From the NCBI RefSeq assembly GCF_042427575.1, contig NZ_JBHMFD010000013.1, forward strand, positions 248,001 through 312,000: a DNA stretch of 64,000 nt, given 5' to 3'. How positions within the stretch are numbered: position 1 is the first letter of the stretch; every line of letters starts with the position of its first letter. Below the pieces are notes generated by a model. It was not told the origin of the DNA. It searched no databases and saw only the letters and a list, made by a program, of their open reading frames with translations. Origin of the DNA: Bergeyella porcorum (GTDB lineage: Bacteria; Bacteroidota; Bacteroidia; Flavobacteriales; Weeksellaceae). Below, piece by piece: positions 45,175 to 54,636 of the stretch. The translations under genes and the position numbers were made by a program.

Positions 45175-45645
45175 ATGAGATTGAGTAATAAAAGAAAAGT
45201 ACCATTATACAACTTTGCAATAACACTCCTTTTAATGCTGATGTTATTTGGGGTTTTAGGATACTTTTTTGAAATCTATAGATTAAAAATATTGGGATAT
45301 GAAGAGTATTTATTGCTGATAATCCCAGCCATTTTATTGATAATATTTTTTCTAAGAGGGCGGCAAATTTTTGAATATGATAGTGATGGCGAAGCTCTCA
45401 ATTTTAAAAATAGAGGAATATCGCCCATCTTTGGAAAAAGCGTCAGCGATGAATTTCCAAAATACAAACTGCTGAAATATGAGGTGGTTAATGCTATTAT
45501 TTTCAAAAGATTATACATTACAATTTCTAGCAAGAAAAGCCATAGTATCACTTTGAAATATGATATCTCTTACCTTACGGATAAAGAAATAAAAGATTTA
45601 AAATCATCTTTGAATAAGGTAGTGAAGCATAATAAAGAAAATTAA
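45175..45645 (+). CDS. Two-helix membrane protein with PH-like domain
   Basis: 156 residues. Two membrane helices at about 12-32 and 43-58 (FAITLLLMLMLFGVLGYF, YLLLIIPAILLIIFFL), then a cytoplasmic domain with short beta-strands (IFEYDSDGEALNFKNRG, ISPIFGKSVSDEFPKYKLL, YITISSKKSHSITLKYDISYL) and a final helix, the pattern of small bacterial PH-like domains. It lies between parE and parC on the same strand. There is no obvious link to topoisomerase function. Exact family not assigned. Confidence 0.65.
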   Translation: MRLSNKRKVPLYNFAITLLLMLMLFGVLGYFFEIYRLKILGYEEYLLLIIPAILLIIFFLRGRQIFEYDSDGEALNFKNRGISPIFGKSVSDEFPKYKLLKYEVVNAIIFKRLYITISSKKSHSITLKYDISYLTDKEIKDLKSSLNKVVKHNKEN

Positions 45646-45663
45646 GATAAGTAGAAGCATAAA

Positions 45664-48222
45664 ATGCAAGAAAATCAACCACAAGAAGAAAGCCTAAAAA
45701 AAGTTTCGGGATTATACCAAGATTGGTTCTTGGATTATGCCTCTTATGTTATTTTAGACAGAGCCATTCCATCGGTTTATGATGGATTTAAACCCGTTCA
45801 ACGCCGTATTATGCACTCTATGAGAGAGCTAGAAGACGGCAGATACAATAAAGTAGCCAATATCGTAGGAAATACAATGAAGTATCACCCACACGGTGAT
45901 GCCTCTATTACCGATGCAATGGTGCAAATTGGGCAAAAAGAACTTCTGATAGATACCCAAGGAAACTGGGGAAATATCTATACGGGAGACTCTGCCGCCG
46001 CCGCAAGGTATATTGAAGCAAGGCTTACGCCCTTTGCTCTGGAGGTGGTTTTTAATCCCAAAACAACCGATTGGACGAAATCCTACGATGGTAGAAATAA
46101 CGAACCCATTGACCTCCCTGTGAAATTTCCGCTCCTTCTAGCTCAAGGGGTGGAAGGGATTGGTGTAGGGCTTTCTACCAAGATTATGCCGCACAATTTC
46201 AATGAGTTAATCAACGCTTCTATCGCTTATCTGAAAGGGAAAAAATTTGAACTCTATCCAGATTTTCTTACGGCAGGGATGCTAGATGTATCAGGGTATA
46301 ATGATGGCAAACGCGGCGGAAAACTCCGTGCCAGAGCTAGAATTGTTCAGAAAGACAAGCATACGCTTTGCATTACTGAGTTGCCTTTTTCTAAAACCAC
46401 TTCCGACCTGATTGATAGCATTTTAAAGGCTAATGAAAAAGGGAAAATCAAAATCAAAAAAATAGAAGATAATACTTCTGACCAAGTGGAAATCAATATC
46501 CACCTAACCAATGATGTATCCCCAGACAAAACCATAGACGCTCTCTATGCTTTCACCGATTGCGAAGTTTCCATTTCGCCTAATGCCTGCGTGATTGTAG
46601 GAGATAAGCCAATGTTTCTTTCTGTTTCGGAAATTCTAAAAATGAATACCGACCATACGGTTTCTTTACTCAAAAAAGAATTAGAAATAGAACTGGGAGA
46701 GCTAGAAGATAAATGGCATTTTGCTTCTTTGGAAAAAATCTTCATCGAGAATGAAATTTATCAAGAAATCAAAGGGAAAGATAGCAAAGAAGCAGTTTAT
46801 GAAGCTATTGACAAAGCCTTAAAACCATTTACCAAGCACCTGATGAGAGAGGTGGTAACAGAAGATATTATTCGCCTTACGGAGTTGCCATTTATGAGAA
46901 TTTCTCGTTATGATAGGGATAAAGCTTTGGAAAATATCGCTGCTTTGGAAGGTAAAATGGAGCAAGTGAAATACCACTTAGAAAACTTAGTAGCCTACGC
47001 TATAGATTATTTCCAGAATATCCAGAAAAAATACGGAAAAGGAAAAGAAAGACGCACGGAAATCAGAGTTTTTGATACCATAGACGCTACCAAAGTAGCT
47101 GTTGCTAATGAGAAATTTTATGTCAACAGAGCTGAAGGTTTCATCGGAACTTCATTGAAGAAAGATGAATATGTCTTTGATTGCTCGGATATAGACGATA
47201 TTATCATTTTCCGAAAAGATGGAACAATGATGGTGACTAAAGTAGAGCCGAAAACCTTTGTAGGAAAAGATATTATCTATGTAGGGGTTTGGAAGAAGAA
47301 TGATGCCCGTACGGTTTATAATATGATTTATCGTGAAGGCAAGATAGGACCTTTCTATATGAAAAGATTTTCGGTAACTTCCATTACCAGAAATACAGAA
47401 TATCCTTTAGCTTCAGACCAAAAAGGCTCCGAAGTGCTATATTTCTCTGCCAATCCTAATGGCGAGGCGGAGGTGGTAAGTGTTCTCCTAAAACCTAATG
47501 CCCGTATCAGAAAAAATAAAATAGAAATAGATTTTTCAGATTTGGCAATAAAAGGCAGAAACTCCCGCGGAAATCTGGTAACCAAATATGCCGTGAAGAA
47601 AGTAGATTTGAAAGAAGAAGGCGTTTCCACTTTGGCTCCGAGGAGAATTTGGTTTGATGAAGCCGTGCGGCGTCTCAATGTGGATAATAGAGGAACTTTC
47701 TTAGGCAATTTCAAAGGCGATGATAAAATCCTCACCATCAATACCAATGGTGAAGCCAAACTGGTATCCTTTGACCTGAGCAATCGTTTTGATGATGAAT
47801 ATCTGGTGCTAGAAAAATGGAATCCCGAGCAGCCTGTTACTTGTATTTATTATGATGGAGAGAAGGAAATTTACTATATCAAGCGATTCCTTTTCGAGGC
47901 TACCAATAATATCCAGACCTTTATGCCATCAGAGCACCCTAAGTCTTTTATAGAAATGGTATTCACGGCAAGTAATGCTACGGCAGAGCTCGTTTTCGTG
48001 AAGGAAAAAGGTAAAGAGAAAGAACCAGAACAGATCAATGTAGATGAGTTTATCGCAGTAAAAGGCATTAAAGCTCTTGGAAATCAACTGACAAAGAGTA
48101 AATTAAAATCTGTAAACCTCACAATTCCAGAACCAGAGGAAGAACCCGAACCAGAGATAGAAGATACCCAAAGCGATGCTGAAGAATTTCCAGAAGAGGG
48201 CGTGCAAGGGGAATTGTTTTAG
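45664..48222 (+). CDS. parC: DNA topoisomerase IV subunit A
   Basis: 852 residues. DNA-cleaving subunit. N-terminal YASYVILDRAIPSVYDGFKPVQRRI, then NIVGNTMKYHPHGDASI (the quinolone-resistance region) and catalytic Tyr116 in SAAAARYIEARLTPFA. Tower and coiled-coil follow. The C-terminal half forms a beta-pinwheel with repeats such as FRKDGTMMVTKVEPKTFV and INTNGEAKLVSFDLS. It ends in a very acidic tail (PEPEEEPEPEIEDTQSDAEE). The strict GyrA box is not seen, which favours ParC. Separated from parE by one small gene. Confidence 0.9.
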   Translation: MQENQPQEESLKKVSGLYQDWFLDYASYVILDRAIPSVYDGFKPVQRRIMHSMRELEDGRYNKVANIVGNTMKYHPHGDASITDAMVQIGQKELLIDTQGNWGNIYTGDSAAAARYIEARLTPFALEVVFNPKTTDWTKSYDGRNNEPIDLPVKFPLLLAQGVEGIGVGLSTKIMPHNFNELINASIAYLKGKKFELYPDFLTAGMLDVSGYNDGKRGGKLRARARIVQKDKHTLCITELPFSKTTSDLIDSILKANEKGKIKIKKIEDNTSDQVEINIHLTNDVSPDKTIDALYAFTDCEVSISPNACVIVGDKPMFLSVSEILKMNTDHTVSLLKKELEIELGELEDKWHFASLEKIFIENEIYQEIKGKDSKEAVYEAIDKALKPFTKHLMREVVTEDIIRLTELPFMRISRYDRDKALENIAALEGKMEQVKYHLENLVAYAIDYFQNIQKKYGKGKERRTEIRVFDTIDATKVAVANEKFYVNRAEGFIGTSLKKDEYVFDCSDIDDIIIFRKDGTMMVTKVEPKTFVGKDIIYVGVWKKNDARTVYNMIYREGKIGPFYMKRFSVTSITRNTEYPLASDQKGSEVLYFSANPNGEAEVVSVLLKPNARIRKNKIEIDFSDLAIKGRNSRGNLVTKYAVKKVDLKEEGVSTLAPRRIWFDEAVRRLNVDNRGTFLGNFKGDDKILTINTNGEAKLVSFDLSNRFDDEYLVLEKWNPEQPVTCIYYDGEKEIYYIKRFLFEATNNIQTFMPSEHPKSFIEMVFTASNATAELVFVKEKGKEKEPEQINVDEFIAVKGIKALGNQLTKSKLKSVNLTIPEPEEEPEPEIEDTQSDAEEFPEEGVQGELF

Positions 48223-48267
48223 GTAAAAAGAATAAAATATTTTTTTTAATTTTTTTAATGGAATAAT

Positions 48268-48921
48268 ATGACTTTGTTATACATCATCATTATTGCTACG
48301 GCATTGGTTTCTTATAAAGGGTTTAATGACCGCCTATTTTTTGAGAAATACAAATTCAATGTTAGCGATGTGATTTATAGAAAAGAATACCACAGATTGC
48401 TCACGGCAGGTTTTCTCCACGCCGACTGGATGCATCTTATTTTCAATATGATGACGCTGTATTTCTTTTCTCCCATTGTGCTAGAAGCATTTGGAACCAT
48501 TGGCTTACTGCTCATTTATTTCGGTTCTATTTTGCTAGGTAATTGGTTTTCGGTTTATATCTACAAAAAACAAAGTTGGTATTCTGCCATTGGTGCGAGT
48601 GGTGGCGTTTCGGGGATATTGTTTGCTGCTATTGCGGTATATCCTCATTTGGAACTGTTTTTATTTTTCATTCCGATTCCTATTAAGGGGTATATTTTCG
48701 GGGCGTTGTATTTTGGTTATTCGGTCTATATGATGCTGAATCCCAAACAATGGGACAATCTGGGGCACGCAGCCCATTTAGGCGGAGCATTTTTTGGGTT
48801 AGCCTATGCCATTGTACTCTTACCTGAAGTGGCAATGGGAAATCTTCAATACTTGGGCATAATGTCCTTACCGCTATTATACCTCTGCTATGAACTTTTT
48901 GTAAAAAAGAAGATAGACTAA
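48268..48921 (+). CDS. Rhomboid intramembrane serine protease
   Basis: 217 residues with six membrane helices. Cleaves membrane proteins within the bilayer. Conserved HADWMHLIFNMMTLYFF in the first loop, catalytic Ser111 in GASGGVSGILF, and catalytic His170 in GHAAHLGGAFFG. All catalytic elements are present. Follows parC by 45 bp on the same strand and may be read through from it. Confidence 0.93.
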   Translation: MTLLYIIIIATALVSYKGFNDRLFFEKYKFNVSDVIYRKEYHRLLTAGFLHADWMHLIFNMMTLYFFSPIVLEAFGTIGLLLIYFGSILLGNWFSVYIYKKQSWYSAIGASGGVSGILFAAIAVYPHLELFLFFIPIPIKGYIFGALYFGYSVYMMLNPKQWDNLGHAAHLGGAFFGLAYAIVLLPEVAMGNLQYLGIMSLPLLYLCYELFVKKKID

Positions 48922-49047
48922 ATACTAAATTTATAATCCATTCATAACTAACGATTGTATTTTCGTTACTTTCTATATAGTCAATCAAGGTTAAATTATA
49001 ATATGCTGATATTCAATATGCGTAATTGTCAAATGTCTTCAAAATAG

Positions 49048-49066
49048 AATTTCGTGCGTTTAGCCT
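49048..49066. mobile_element. Solo inverted-repeat end of an ISAs1-like element
   Basis: AATTTCGTGCGTTTAGCCT differs by one or two bases from the terminal repeats at 40211 and 40496. No partner end or transposase is seen within 1 kb, so it is a scar or target relic. The 190-bp gap around it holds nothing else I can name. Confidence 0.6.
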
Positions 49067-49111
49067 ATTCCTCGTTGGTATTGCTTGCAAGCTGTTTTTT
49101 TTCGTACTCCC

Positions 49112-51277
49112 CTACAATCTTCCTTTTTCCTCTTCATTACTTTGTTTTCGTTTCTCAGTTTTCAATTGTTTTCCAAAATTCCAAGAAAGAGACAATCTTA
49201 CCTTTTGGGTATCAGCATAATCATAATTCTTTTGTTTGATTCCATTTACAATCTGGGTGAAGGTAACTTTGTTGGTTCTGAAAATATCTATTGCATTGAG
49301 AGTAATATTTAGTTTCTTATTTGGAGATATGTATTTAACCCCAGCATCTATATAATACCAGCTATTTGTGGTATAGCTTCCAGCTATTGCGGGGGATTGG
49401 TAGGTAAAGTTCAGTTCTGCTCTTATGGTTTTATTGATGACAAAACTATTATTGGAACTAAAAAATAAAGTCCATTTTTCTATTTTAGGCAATGTGTTTT
49501 CTAAATCAGAAGTTGTTTTGGAGTAAAAAAGTGTAGCAGAATTATTACTTTCTAACCAATTCCATTTATTAAATGTGTAATTATGAGAAGTTCCGATATT
49601 CAGCTGTCTATAAAAGTTATAAGGAATAACTCTTTGTATAGGATTATTGTTTGATACAAAAGTAATCTGGTCAATACCATTGGTCATATAGTTTGCATAC
49701 ACTGATGTAAAATAATTTTTATGTGTAAATGAAATTTCTGCATTATCTATGTAAAAAGGTTGTAAAAAAGGATTTCCTTCACTATAATTATACCTCGATG
49801 AATAGAACCTGAAAGGGTTTAAATTGCTATACGAAGGTCTATCAATTCTTCTGCTATAATTCATTCCAAAAGTGCTATTTTCCGTAGCTTTATAGGTTAG
49901 GTAAAAAGTAGGAAATAGTTTTGTGTAATTATTTTTATTGGTTTGATTGAGTGTTGCAGAATATCCTTTTGTTTGTGTGTTTTCTATTCTCAAACCTGTT
50001 TGTAAATCCCATTTTTCAGAAAGTTTTTTATTTCCCGAAACATACAACGCCTGTGTATTTTCTTTATAATTGAAAATATTGCTTTTTGATGGGTCAAGCA
50101 CAGGATTTGTATGAGTGGTATCAAAATAAGAAACTTTACTATCATTATTGATAAAAGATATTTTTCCACCAAAGGAAAGATTAATCCATTTTAAGGGCAT
50201 TTCATAATCAAGTTTTGCGGTATATACATCTATATTTTGATTGCTCAAATTATTTGCAGAAATGTAGCTATTAGGTATTGGAATATAATTTGGTAAATAC
50301 GTATTTGTATTAAAATTAGAATTTAAATCAGATTGAAATTTAAAATAGTCTATATCAATAGAATACTGCTTACCAAGAGTGTCTATTTTGGTTACGCTAT
50401 GAAAGTTTAGAGAATGTGTTTTTCTTTCCATTTCTAAACGAGATGGAGTGATAATTAAGGAGTCTAAATTAGAAGATTTATTATTTGTAATATATGAAAT
50501 GTTTTTGCCTCTCACGATTGGTTTATTGATAACACCAGAATACTGAATACCCATACTTGTTTTAGTACTTACTTGATAGTCTAATGCAATCCTTCCATTT
50601 AAACTATTTATAAATTGTCTTTTATTATTGGTTTCAAACCATGTGTAATTTGGATAATATATTGTATATTCTTGATAGGGAGCAATACTACCATTATTGT
50701 AGTTAAGATTAGAAGTGATAGTTAATTTGTCTTTTTGATAATTTAATCCACCACCTATACTTCCTAACGGATGCGTAGCTTGAGTATATGAAGTTATTAG
50801 ACTGCCACTTATGTTATTTTTCTTAGCTTTTTTTAATTTAATATTTACAATCCCGCTATTTCCTTGTGCATCATATTTTGCAGGTGGATTTGTAATTACT
50901 TCAATACTTTTAATATCATCTGTCTTAATTGTTTTTAGAAAACTGATTAAATCATTACCTGAAAGTTGTATTAATCTATCATCAATCATTACAGATATTC
51001 CATTCTTACCAATTATAGAAATCTGGTCGTTCTGAACCTTTAAACTTGGAGTAACTCTTAAAACATCTAAAGCATCTCCGCCTGTTGCAGAAACGGAGTT
51101 TTCTACATTAAAAACTAATCGGTCTGTTTTCCGTTCTACTAGTTTTTTATTGGCTTTTAATTCTATAGTTTGGATTTGTTTCTCAACTATAGGGTTAATG
51201 CTATCCTTTTCTAAGGATTGAGCATTGTATATAGATGATAATAGAAATAAGAATAATATGAATTTCTTTAATCTCAA
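49112..51277 (-). CDS. TonB-dependent receptor, OMP_b-brl_3 type, copy 1
   Basis: 721 residues with signal peptide (LFLLSSIYNAQ). Plug-like region: DRLVFNVENSVSATGGDALDV, then ISVMIDDRLIQLSG, DIKSIEVITNPPAKYDAQGNSGIVNI. A long aromatic barrel follows. There is no ATG between the upstream in-frame stop and the signal peptide, so TTG at 51277 is the best start. It is a paralogue of the receptor at 52385-54544, sharing domain layout. The C-terminal strand LSLSWNFGKQL is followed by a charged tail that reaches beyond a normal barrel end. A CRP-like palindrome lies 50 bp upstream. The ligand is unknown. Confidence 0.82.
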   Translation of the reverse strand: MRLKKFILFLFLLSSIYNAQSLEKDSINPIVEKQIQTIELKANKKLVERKTDRLVFNVENSVSATGGDALDVLRVTPSLKVQNDQISIIGKNGISVMIDDRLIQLSGNDLISFLKTIKTDDIKSIEVITNPPAKYDAQGNSGIVNIKLKKAKKNNISGSLITSYTQATHPLGSIGGGLNYQKDKLTITSNLNYNNGSIAPYQEYTIYYPNYTWFETNNKRQFINSLNGRIALDYQVSTKTSMGIQYSGVINKPIVRGKNISYITNNKSSNLDSLIITPSRLEMERKTHSLNFHSVTKIDTLGKQYSIDIDYFKFQSDLNSNFNTNTYLPNYIPIPNSYISANNLSNQNIDVYTAKLDYEMPLKWINLSFGGKISFINNDSKVSYFDTTHTNPVLDPSKSNIFNYKENTQALYVSGNKKLSEKWDLQTGLRIENTQTKGYSATLNQTNKNNYTKLFPTFYLTYKATENSTFGMNYSRRIDRPSYSNLNPFRFYSSRYNYSEGNPFLQPFYIDNAEISFTHKNYFTSVYANYMTNGIDQITFVSNNNPIQRVIPYNFYRQLNIGTSHNYTFNKWNWLESNNSATLFYSKTTSDLENTLPKIEKWTLFFSSNNSFVINKTIRAELNFTYQSPAIAGSYTTNSWYYIDAGVKYISPNKKLNITLNAIDIFRTNKVTFTQIVNGIKQKNYDYADTQKVRLSLSWNFGKQLKTEKRKQSNEEEKGRL

Positions 51278-51326
51278 AATAAAGGATATTTATGAGACAA
51301 AAATGGTGATTTTAAAATTTAAAAAT

Positions 51327-51342
51327 TGTGATTTGAATCACA
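51327..51342. promoter_or_regulatory. CRP-like operator upstream of receptor copy 1
   Basis: TGTGATTTGAATCACA, a perfect TGTGA-N6-TCACA palindrome, 50 bp upstream of the start codon. An identical palindrome, read from the other strand, occurs at 54591-54606 before receptor copy 2. Confidence 0.7.
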
Positions 51343-51370
51343 TTTTATTTAATTATATAATTTTGAAATA

Positions 51371-51526
51371 TTATAAGTAAATCTTCCCTCTTACATAGGA
51401 TTCTCGTGAAATTCCTAGAAAAGAAGCTAAAATACTATCATCAACTCTTTTTATTAAAAAAGGAAAATTGAATTTTAAAAAGTGCATCTTTTCCTGTACG
51501 CTTTTACAAGCGTATAAGGAATGTTA
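51371..51526 (-). pseudogene. Crp/Fnr regulator, 3' fragment (copy 1)
   Basis: Encodes the last ~50 residues of a regulator paralogous to the intact one at 54637-55206: about 39 of 47 residues match over YACKS...EKM and ASFLGISRESYVRGKIYL. The 5' three quarters are missing; homology stops at the left end of the IS3 remnant near 51527. Thus the IS insertion or an accompanying deletion destroyed copy 1, while its downstream receptor and operator remain. Confidence 0.85.
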
Positions 51527-51599
51527 TAATGCTCCCCAAAAATCAGACCACGGGTTAAGTAAAAAAAAGTACTAATTTTAACTCGTAGAAAAATAAAAA

Positions 51600-51875
51600 A
51601 CAAGAAGAAAATTTAACCCCGCCTTCAAGGCACAGGTTGCTATTGAAGCCCTGAAAGAGAGAGAAACACTATCAGAATTAGCTGCTCGTTTCGATGTTCA
51701 CCCTCAGCAAATCCAGAATTGGGAGAAAGAGTTTTTAAGCCAAGCAGACCAAGTTTTCTCATCAGAAAGGAGAAAAGAACAATGCTGGTAAAGAGGAAAA
51801 ACTCTATCAAAAAATCGGTCAATCGCAGATAGAGATTGATTTCTTAAAAAAAACTTAGGGATGCTAGAGGAATGA
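51600..51875 (+). pseudogene. IS3 orfA, frameshifted
   Basis: KFNPAFKAQVAIEALKERET and LAARFDVHPQQIQNWEKEFL are the helix-turn-helix start of IS3 OrfA. The normal start codon region is lost to stop codons. One base change in frame near 51775 splits it from the second half (EEKLYQKIGQSQIEIDFLKK, leucine-zipper-like). The terminal TGA overlaps the orfB ATG at 51872. Confidence 0.8.
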
Positions 51876-52256
51876 AAGAACGGGAAAAAATGATAGATAA
51901 AGAGCATCGATTGAGGCTTCATAAACAGTGTAAATTATTGTGTATTAATGATCAATCTAATCAAGGGGAGCCAATATACCTCTAGCCATTGGATAGATTT
52001 TATGGAAAATCACGATATAAAAGTCAGTATGGATGGCAAAGGCAGGGCTACAGACAATATCTATATCGAACGGTTTTTCAGGACGATAAAGTATGATTAT
52101 ATCTATCTCAATCCTGTGGAATCAGGCTTGGAACTGTACGAAGGGATTAGAGATTTTATTGCAGGATACAACAACCGAAAACATCAAGGCATTAACTACC
52201 AAAAACCAAAAGATTTAATTCAATTTGAATCCAATTATCAACTTAAATCCGCTTAA
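51872..52256 (+). pseudogene. IS3 orfB, internally deleted and frameshifted
   Basis: Starts MKEREKMIDKEHRLRLHKQC, then jumps after about 26 residues to the DQG...SQY region, where an extra G shifts the frame. The C-terminal part (from 51948) retains the last catalytic Glu in NIYIERFFRTIKYDYI and GYNNRKHQGINYQKP. The first Asp and most of the core are missing. Non-functional. Confidence 0.82.
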
Positions 52257-52384
52257 CTGTGGTCTAAATTTGGGGGATAGTATATAATTGCAACTTTGAA
52301 AACTTTTTAGAATTCATAAAAATTAAATTTTAAAATTATCTCTACTCTTTTAAGGATTTTCGAGTTACTCCTATTATCTTTATT

Positions 52385-54544
52385 TTAATTTGCTCGATTT
52401 TGTTCTTCAAAGTTGATACGTTTTGTTGCTCCTTTTACTTTGCTATTTCCAAAATTATAAGTAAGGCTGAATGTAAATCTACGATAATCATTATACTGAT
52501 TAAAATCTTCCCGATAAACATTATAATTAGTATATCCGTGATTACGAATAGTTTTGAAAGTATCATTAAGTACGGCACTTATTTGGAGTTGCTTATCAAA
52601 CAATGATGCTTTTATACCTGGCGAGAACTCCAGTTGTTGCTTCAAATAGGTACTTCCGTAGTTGAATGGTAAAGAATGCCAAAAGTTGAGCATTACAAAA
52701 AATGTCTTAGACTCGTTAAGTGCAATAGTATTATAGAATGAATAGAGTAACGAATTTACGGACATTCCTTGAAGTTCAGGAACTAAAGGTTTCGTAGTTC
52801 CTCTCGAAGCGTTTACATTCGCATAGAGTTCCCAAATTTTGAAAAATGTATCATAATAAGAAGTACTAATTCCTAATTTATTTTGATTAAAACTATTTTC
52901 CATTATACTGCTATAAACCCCATCATCAGAGAACCTAACAATATAGCCATAACCATTTTGAGTATATTGATTATATACAGAAAAAGTTAGTTTATTCTTA
53001 AAGGTATAGCTAAACTCTATATTATCATTAAATGATGGTTGTAATGTGCTATTTCCACTGGTATAATAATATGGATTTGTATGCCACCTAAAAGGATTTA
53101 TTGATTGAAAATCAGGGCGAGTAATTCTCTTGGAATAATTGAGTGAGAATGTATGATTTTCGTTAGGAGTGTAGCTTAAATATGCTGTTGGAAATAACTT
53201 TCCATACTTATTATTTACTACATTATTACCTTGGGCATTTTTTCCTAATAATGTTGCATATTCATATCTCAATCCTAATTTAGAAGACCATTTGTTGTTA
53301 ATTTTTTTGTCAAAACTTGCATATAGAGCATAGTTCTGCTCTTGATAATCAAAAATATTACTTCTTGCAGGATTGATAATATAATCACTTAAACTATATG
53401 AATAATCATAGTATCCTACATTGGAATTATTTTTGAACAAGGTATATTTTGCTCCTGTTTCTATTGTTCCCCAACTGTAAGGAAGATATAAATCTGCTTG
53501 ACCAGAATATACATTATATTTTAGGAAACTCGTATTTTTTACAATATTATCATTTAGGGTAAAACTATTTTCTGTAATAAAATCATTTGTTTTTCGAGGT
53601 TGGCTATTTAATAAATTTCCTACAATATTGAGTTTTTTCCCAAGTGAGTCCAGTTTTAAGTCATAATATACAGAAAGTGTATGGGTAGGTGTTTTCCACA
53701 AATGATTGGCATTAGTAGATAACAAAGAATCTAATGTATTATTTCTATAATAATGACTCTTGTTTTCGGATTGTATTTGATATTTAGAATGAGAATAATC
53801 GTATATGAAACCAATAATTGATTTTTTATTAATTTCATAGTCCGCACTATAATTAATGCCTACTCCTAAGGTTCTATCAATTCTTTTCTCATTAGAAAAA
53901 ACTTCTGTCAATCCACCCAAAAGACTTCTATTACCAATGGGAGTATATCCATTGTCATAGTGTCTAAGTTTTAGAGTAGAGTTAAAGTTATTATTTTTAT
54001 AATTTAGGCTTATTCCATTTCTAAAACCATTTCTTGTATTCCTTTGGTAAGAAGTATTTAGGCTTCCACTCCATCCTTGTTTTCTGTTTTTTTTCAAGAT
54101 GATGTTTATCAGTCCACTATTTCCCTGTGCTTCATATTTTGAAGGCGGAGTAGTGATAACCTCTATTTTAGCAATGTCATCAGAACGCAAAGATTGCAGA
54201 TAGTTAGTAAGTTCTCCTCCTGAAAGGTTGAGCATTCTTCCATCTATCATCACATTTACACTGCTCTTTCCAACAATAGAAATCCCTTGTCTATCATCTA
54301 CCCTTACCAGAGGCGTATTAGTTAGTGCCTCTATTCCACTCATACCTTGCCCAGCAGTAGAGTTTTCAATATTAAAAACTAATCTGTCTACTTTCTGTTC
54401 TACTAACTTTTTCTTTACCAAAATATTAATAGCTTGTATTTCCTTTTCTTGTATTTTGGAAATACTATCTGTCTTTCTTTCTTGAGCAAAAAAGAATATG
54501 GGTGAGAGTGTAAAAACTAATTTATATAAAGACATTGTTTTCAT
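52385..54544 (-). CDS. TonB-dependent receptor, OMP_b-brl_3 type, copy 2
   Basis: 719 residues with signal peptide (LVFTLSPIFFFAQ). Plug-like region: DRLVFNIENSTAGQGMSGIEA, then VNVMIDGRMLNLSGGEL, DIAKIEVITTPPSKYEAQGNSGLINII. The barrel ends in FSLTYNFG and a short tail. Paralogue of copy 1, but clearly diverged along the barrel, so they may take different ligands. The ATG is normal here, unlike copy 1. It follows the intact Crp-like regulator by 92 bp on the same strand, with a CRP-like palindrome in the gap. Confidence 0.83.
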   Translation of the reverse strand: MKTMSLYKLVFTLSPIFFFAQERKTDSISKIQEKEIQAINILVKKKLVEQKVDRLVFNIENSTAGQGMSGIEALTNTPLVRVDDRQGISIVGKSSVNVMIDGRMLNLSGGELTNYLQSLRSDDIAKIEVITTPPSKYEAQGNSGLINIILKKNRKQGWSGSLNTSYQRNTRNGFRNGISLNYKNNNFNSTLKLRHYDNGYTPIGNRSLLGGLTEVFSNEKRIDRTLGVGINYSADYEINKKSIIGFIYDYSHSKYQIQSENKSHYYRNNTLDSLLSTNANHLWKTPTHTLSVYYDLKLDSLGKKLNIVGNLLNSQPRKTNDFITENSFTLNDNIVKNTSFLKYNVYSGQADLYLPYSWGTIETGAKYTLFKNNSNVGYYDYSYSLSDYIINPARSNIFDYQEQNYALYASFDKKINNKWSSKLGLRYEYATLLGKNAQGNNVVNNKYGKLFPTAYLSYTPNENHTFSLNYSKRITRPDFQSINPFRWHTNPYYYTSGNSTLQPSFNDNIEFSYTFKNKLTFSVYNQYTQNGYGYIVRFSDDGVYSSIMENSFNQNKLGISTSYYDTFFKIWELYANVNASRGTTKPLVPELQGMSVNSLLYSFYNTIALNESKTFFVMLNFWHSLPFNYGSTYLKQQLEFSPGIKASLFDKQLQISAVLNDTFKTIRNHGYTNYNVYREDFNQYNDYRRFTFSLTYNFGNSKVKGATKRINFEEQNRAN

Positions 54545-54590
54545 AAAAAAAAATTATACCACAAATATTATGTTTTTTTGATTAAAAAGA

Positions 54591-54606
54591 TGTGATTCAA
54601 ATCACA
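54591..54606. promoter_or_regulatory. CRP-like operator upstream of receptor copy 2
   Basis: TGTGATTCAAATCACA, perfect TGTGA-N6-TCACA palindrome, 47 bp before the receptor ATG and 31 bp after the regulator stop. Flanking bases (TTTAATcATATAATTTTGAAA) are also shared with copy 1. Confidence 0.7.
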
Positions 54607-54636
54607 CTTTTTATTTAATCATATAATTTTGAAATA

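Larger units (their letters stand above)
51530..52280 (+). mobile_element. Decayed IS3-family element
   Basis: About 750 bp between imperfect inverted ends (left CTCCCCAAAAATCAGACCAC, right, read inward, ATCCCCCAAATTTAGACCAC). It contains orfA and orfB remnants with frameshifts and an internal deletion of most of orfB; intact relatives are about 1.2-1.5 kb. Target duplication not discernible. Confidence 0.85.

Noticed and set aside
51530..52280. Active IS3 element
   Set aside because: orfA has a frameshift and lost start; orfB lacks most of its catalytic core; the inverted ends have several mismatches.
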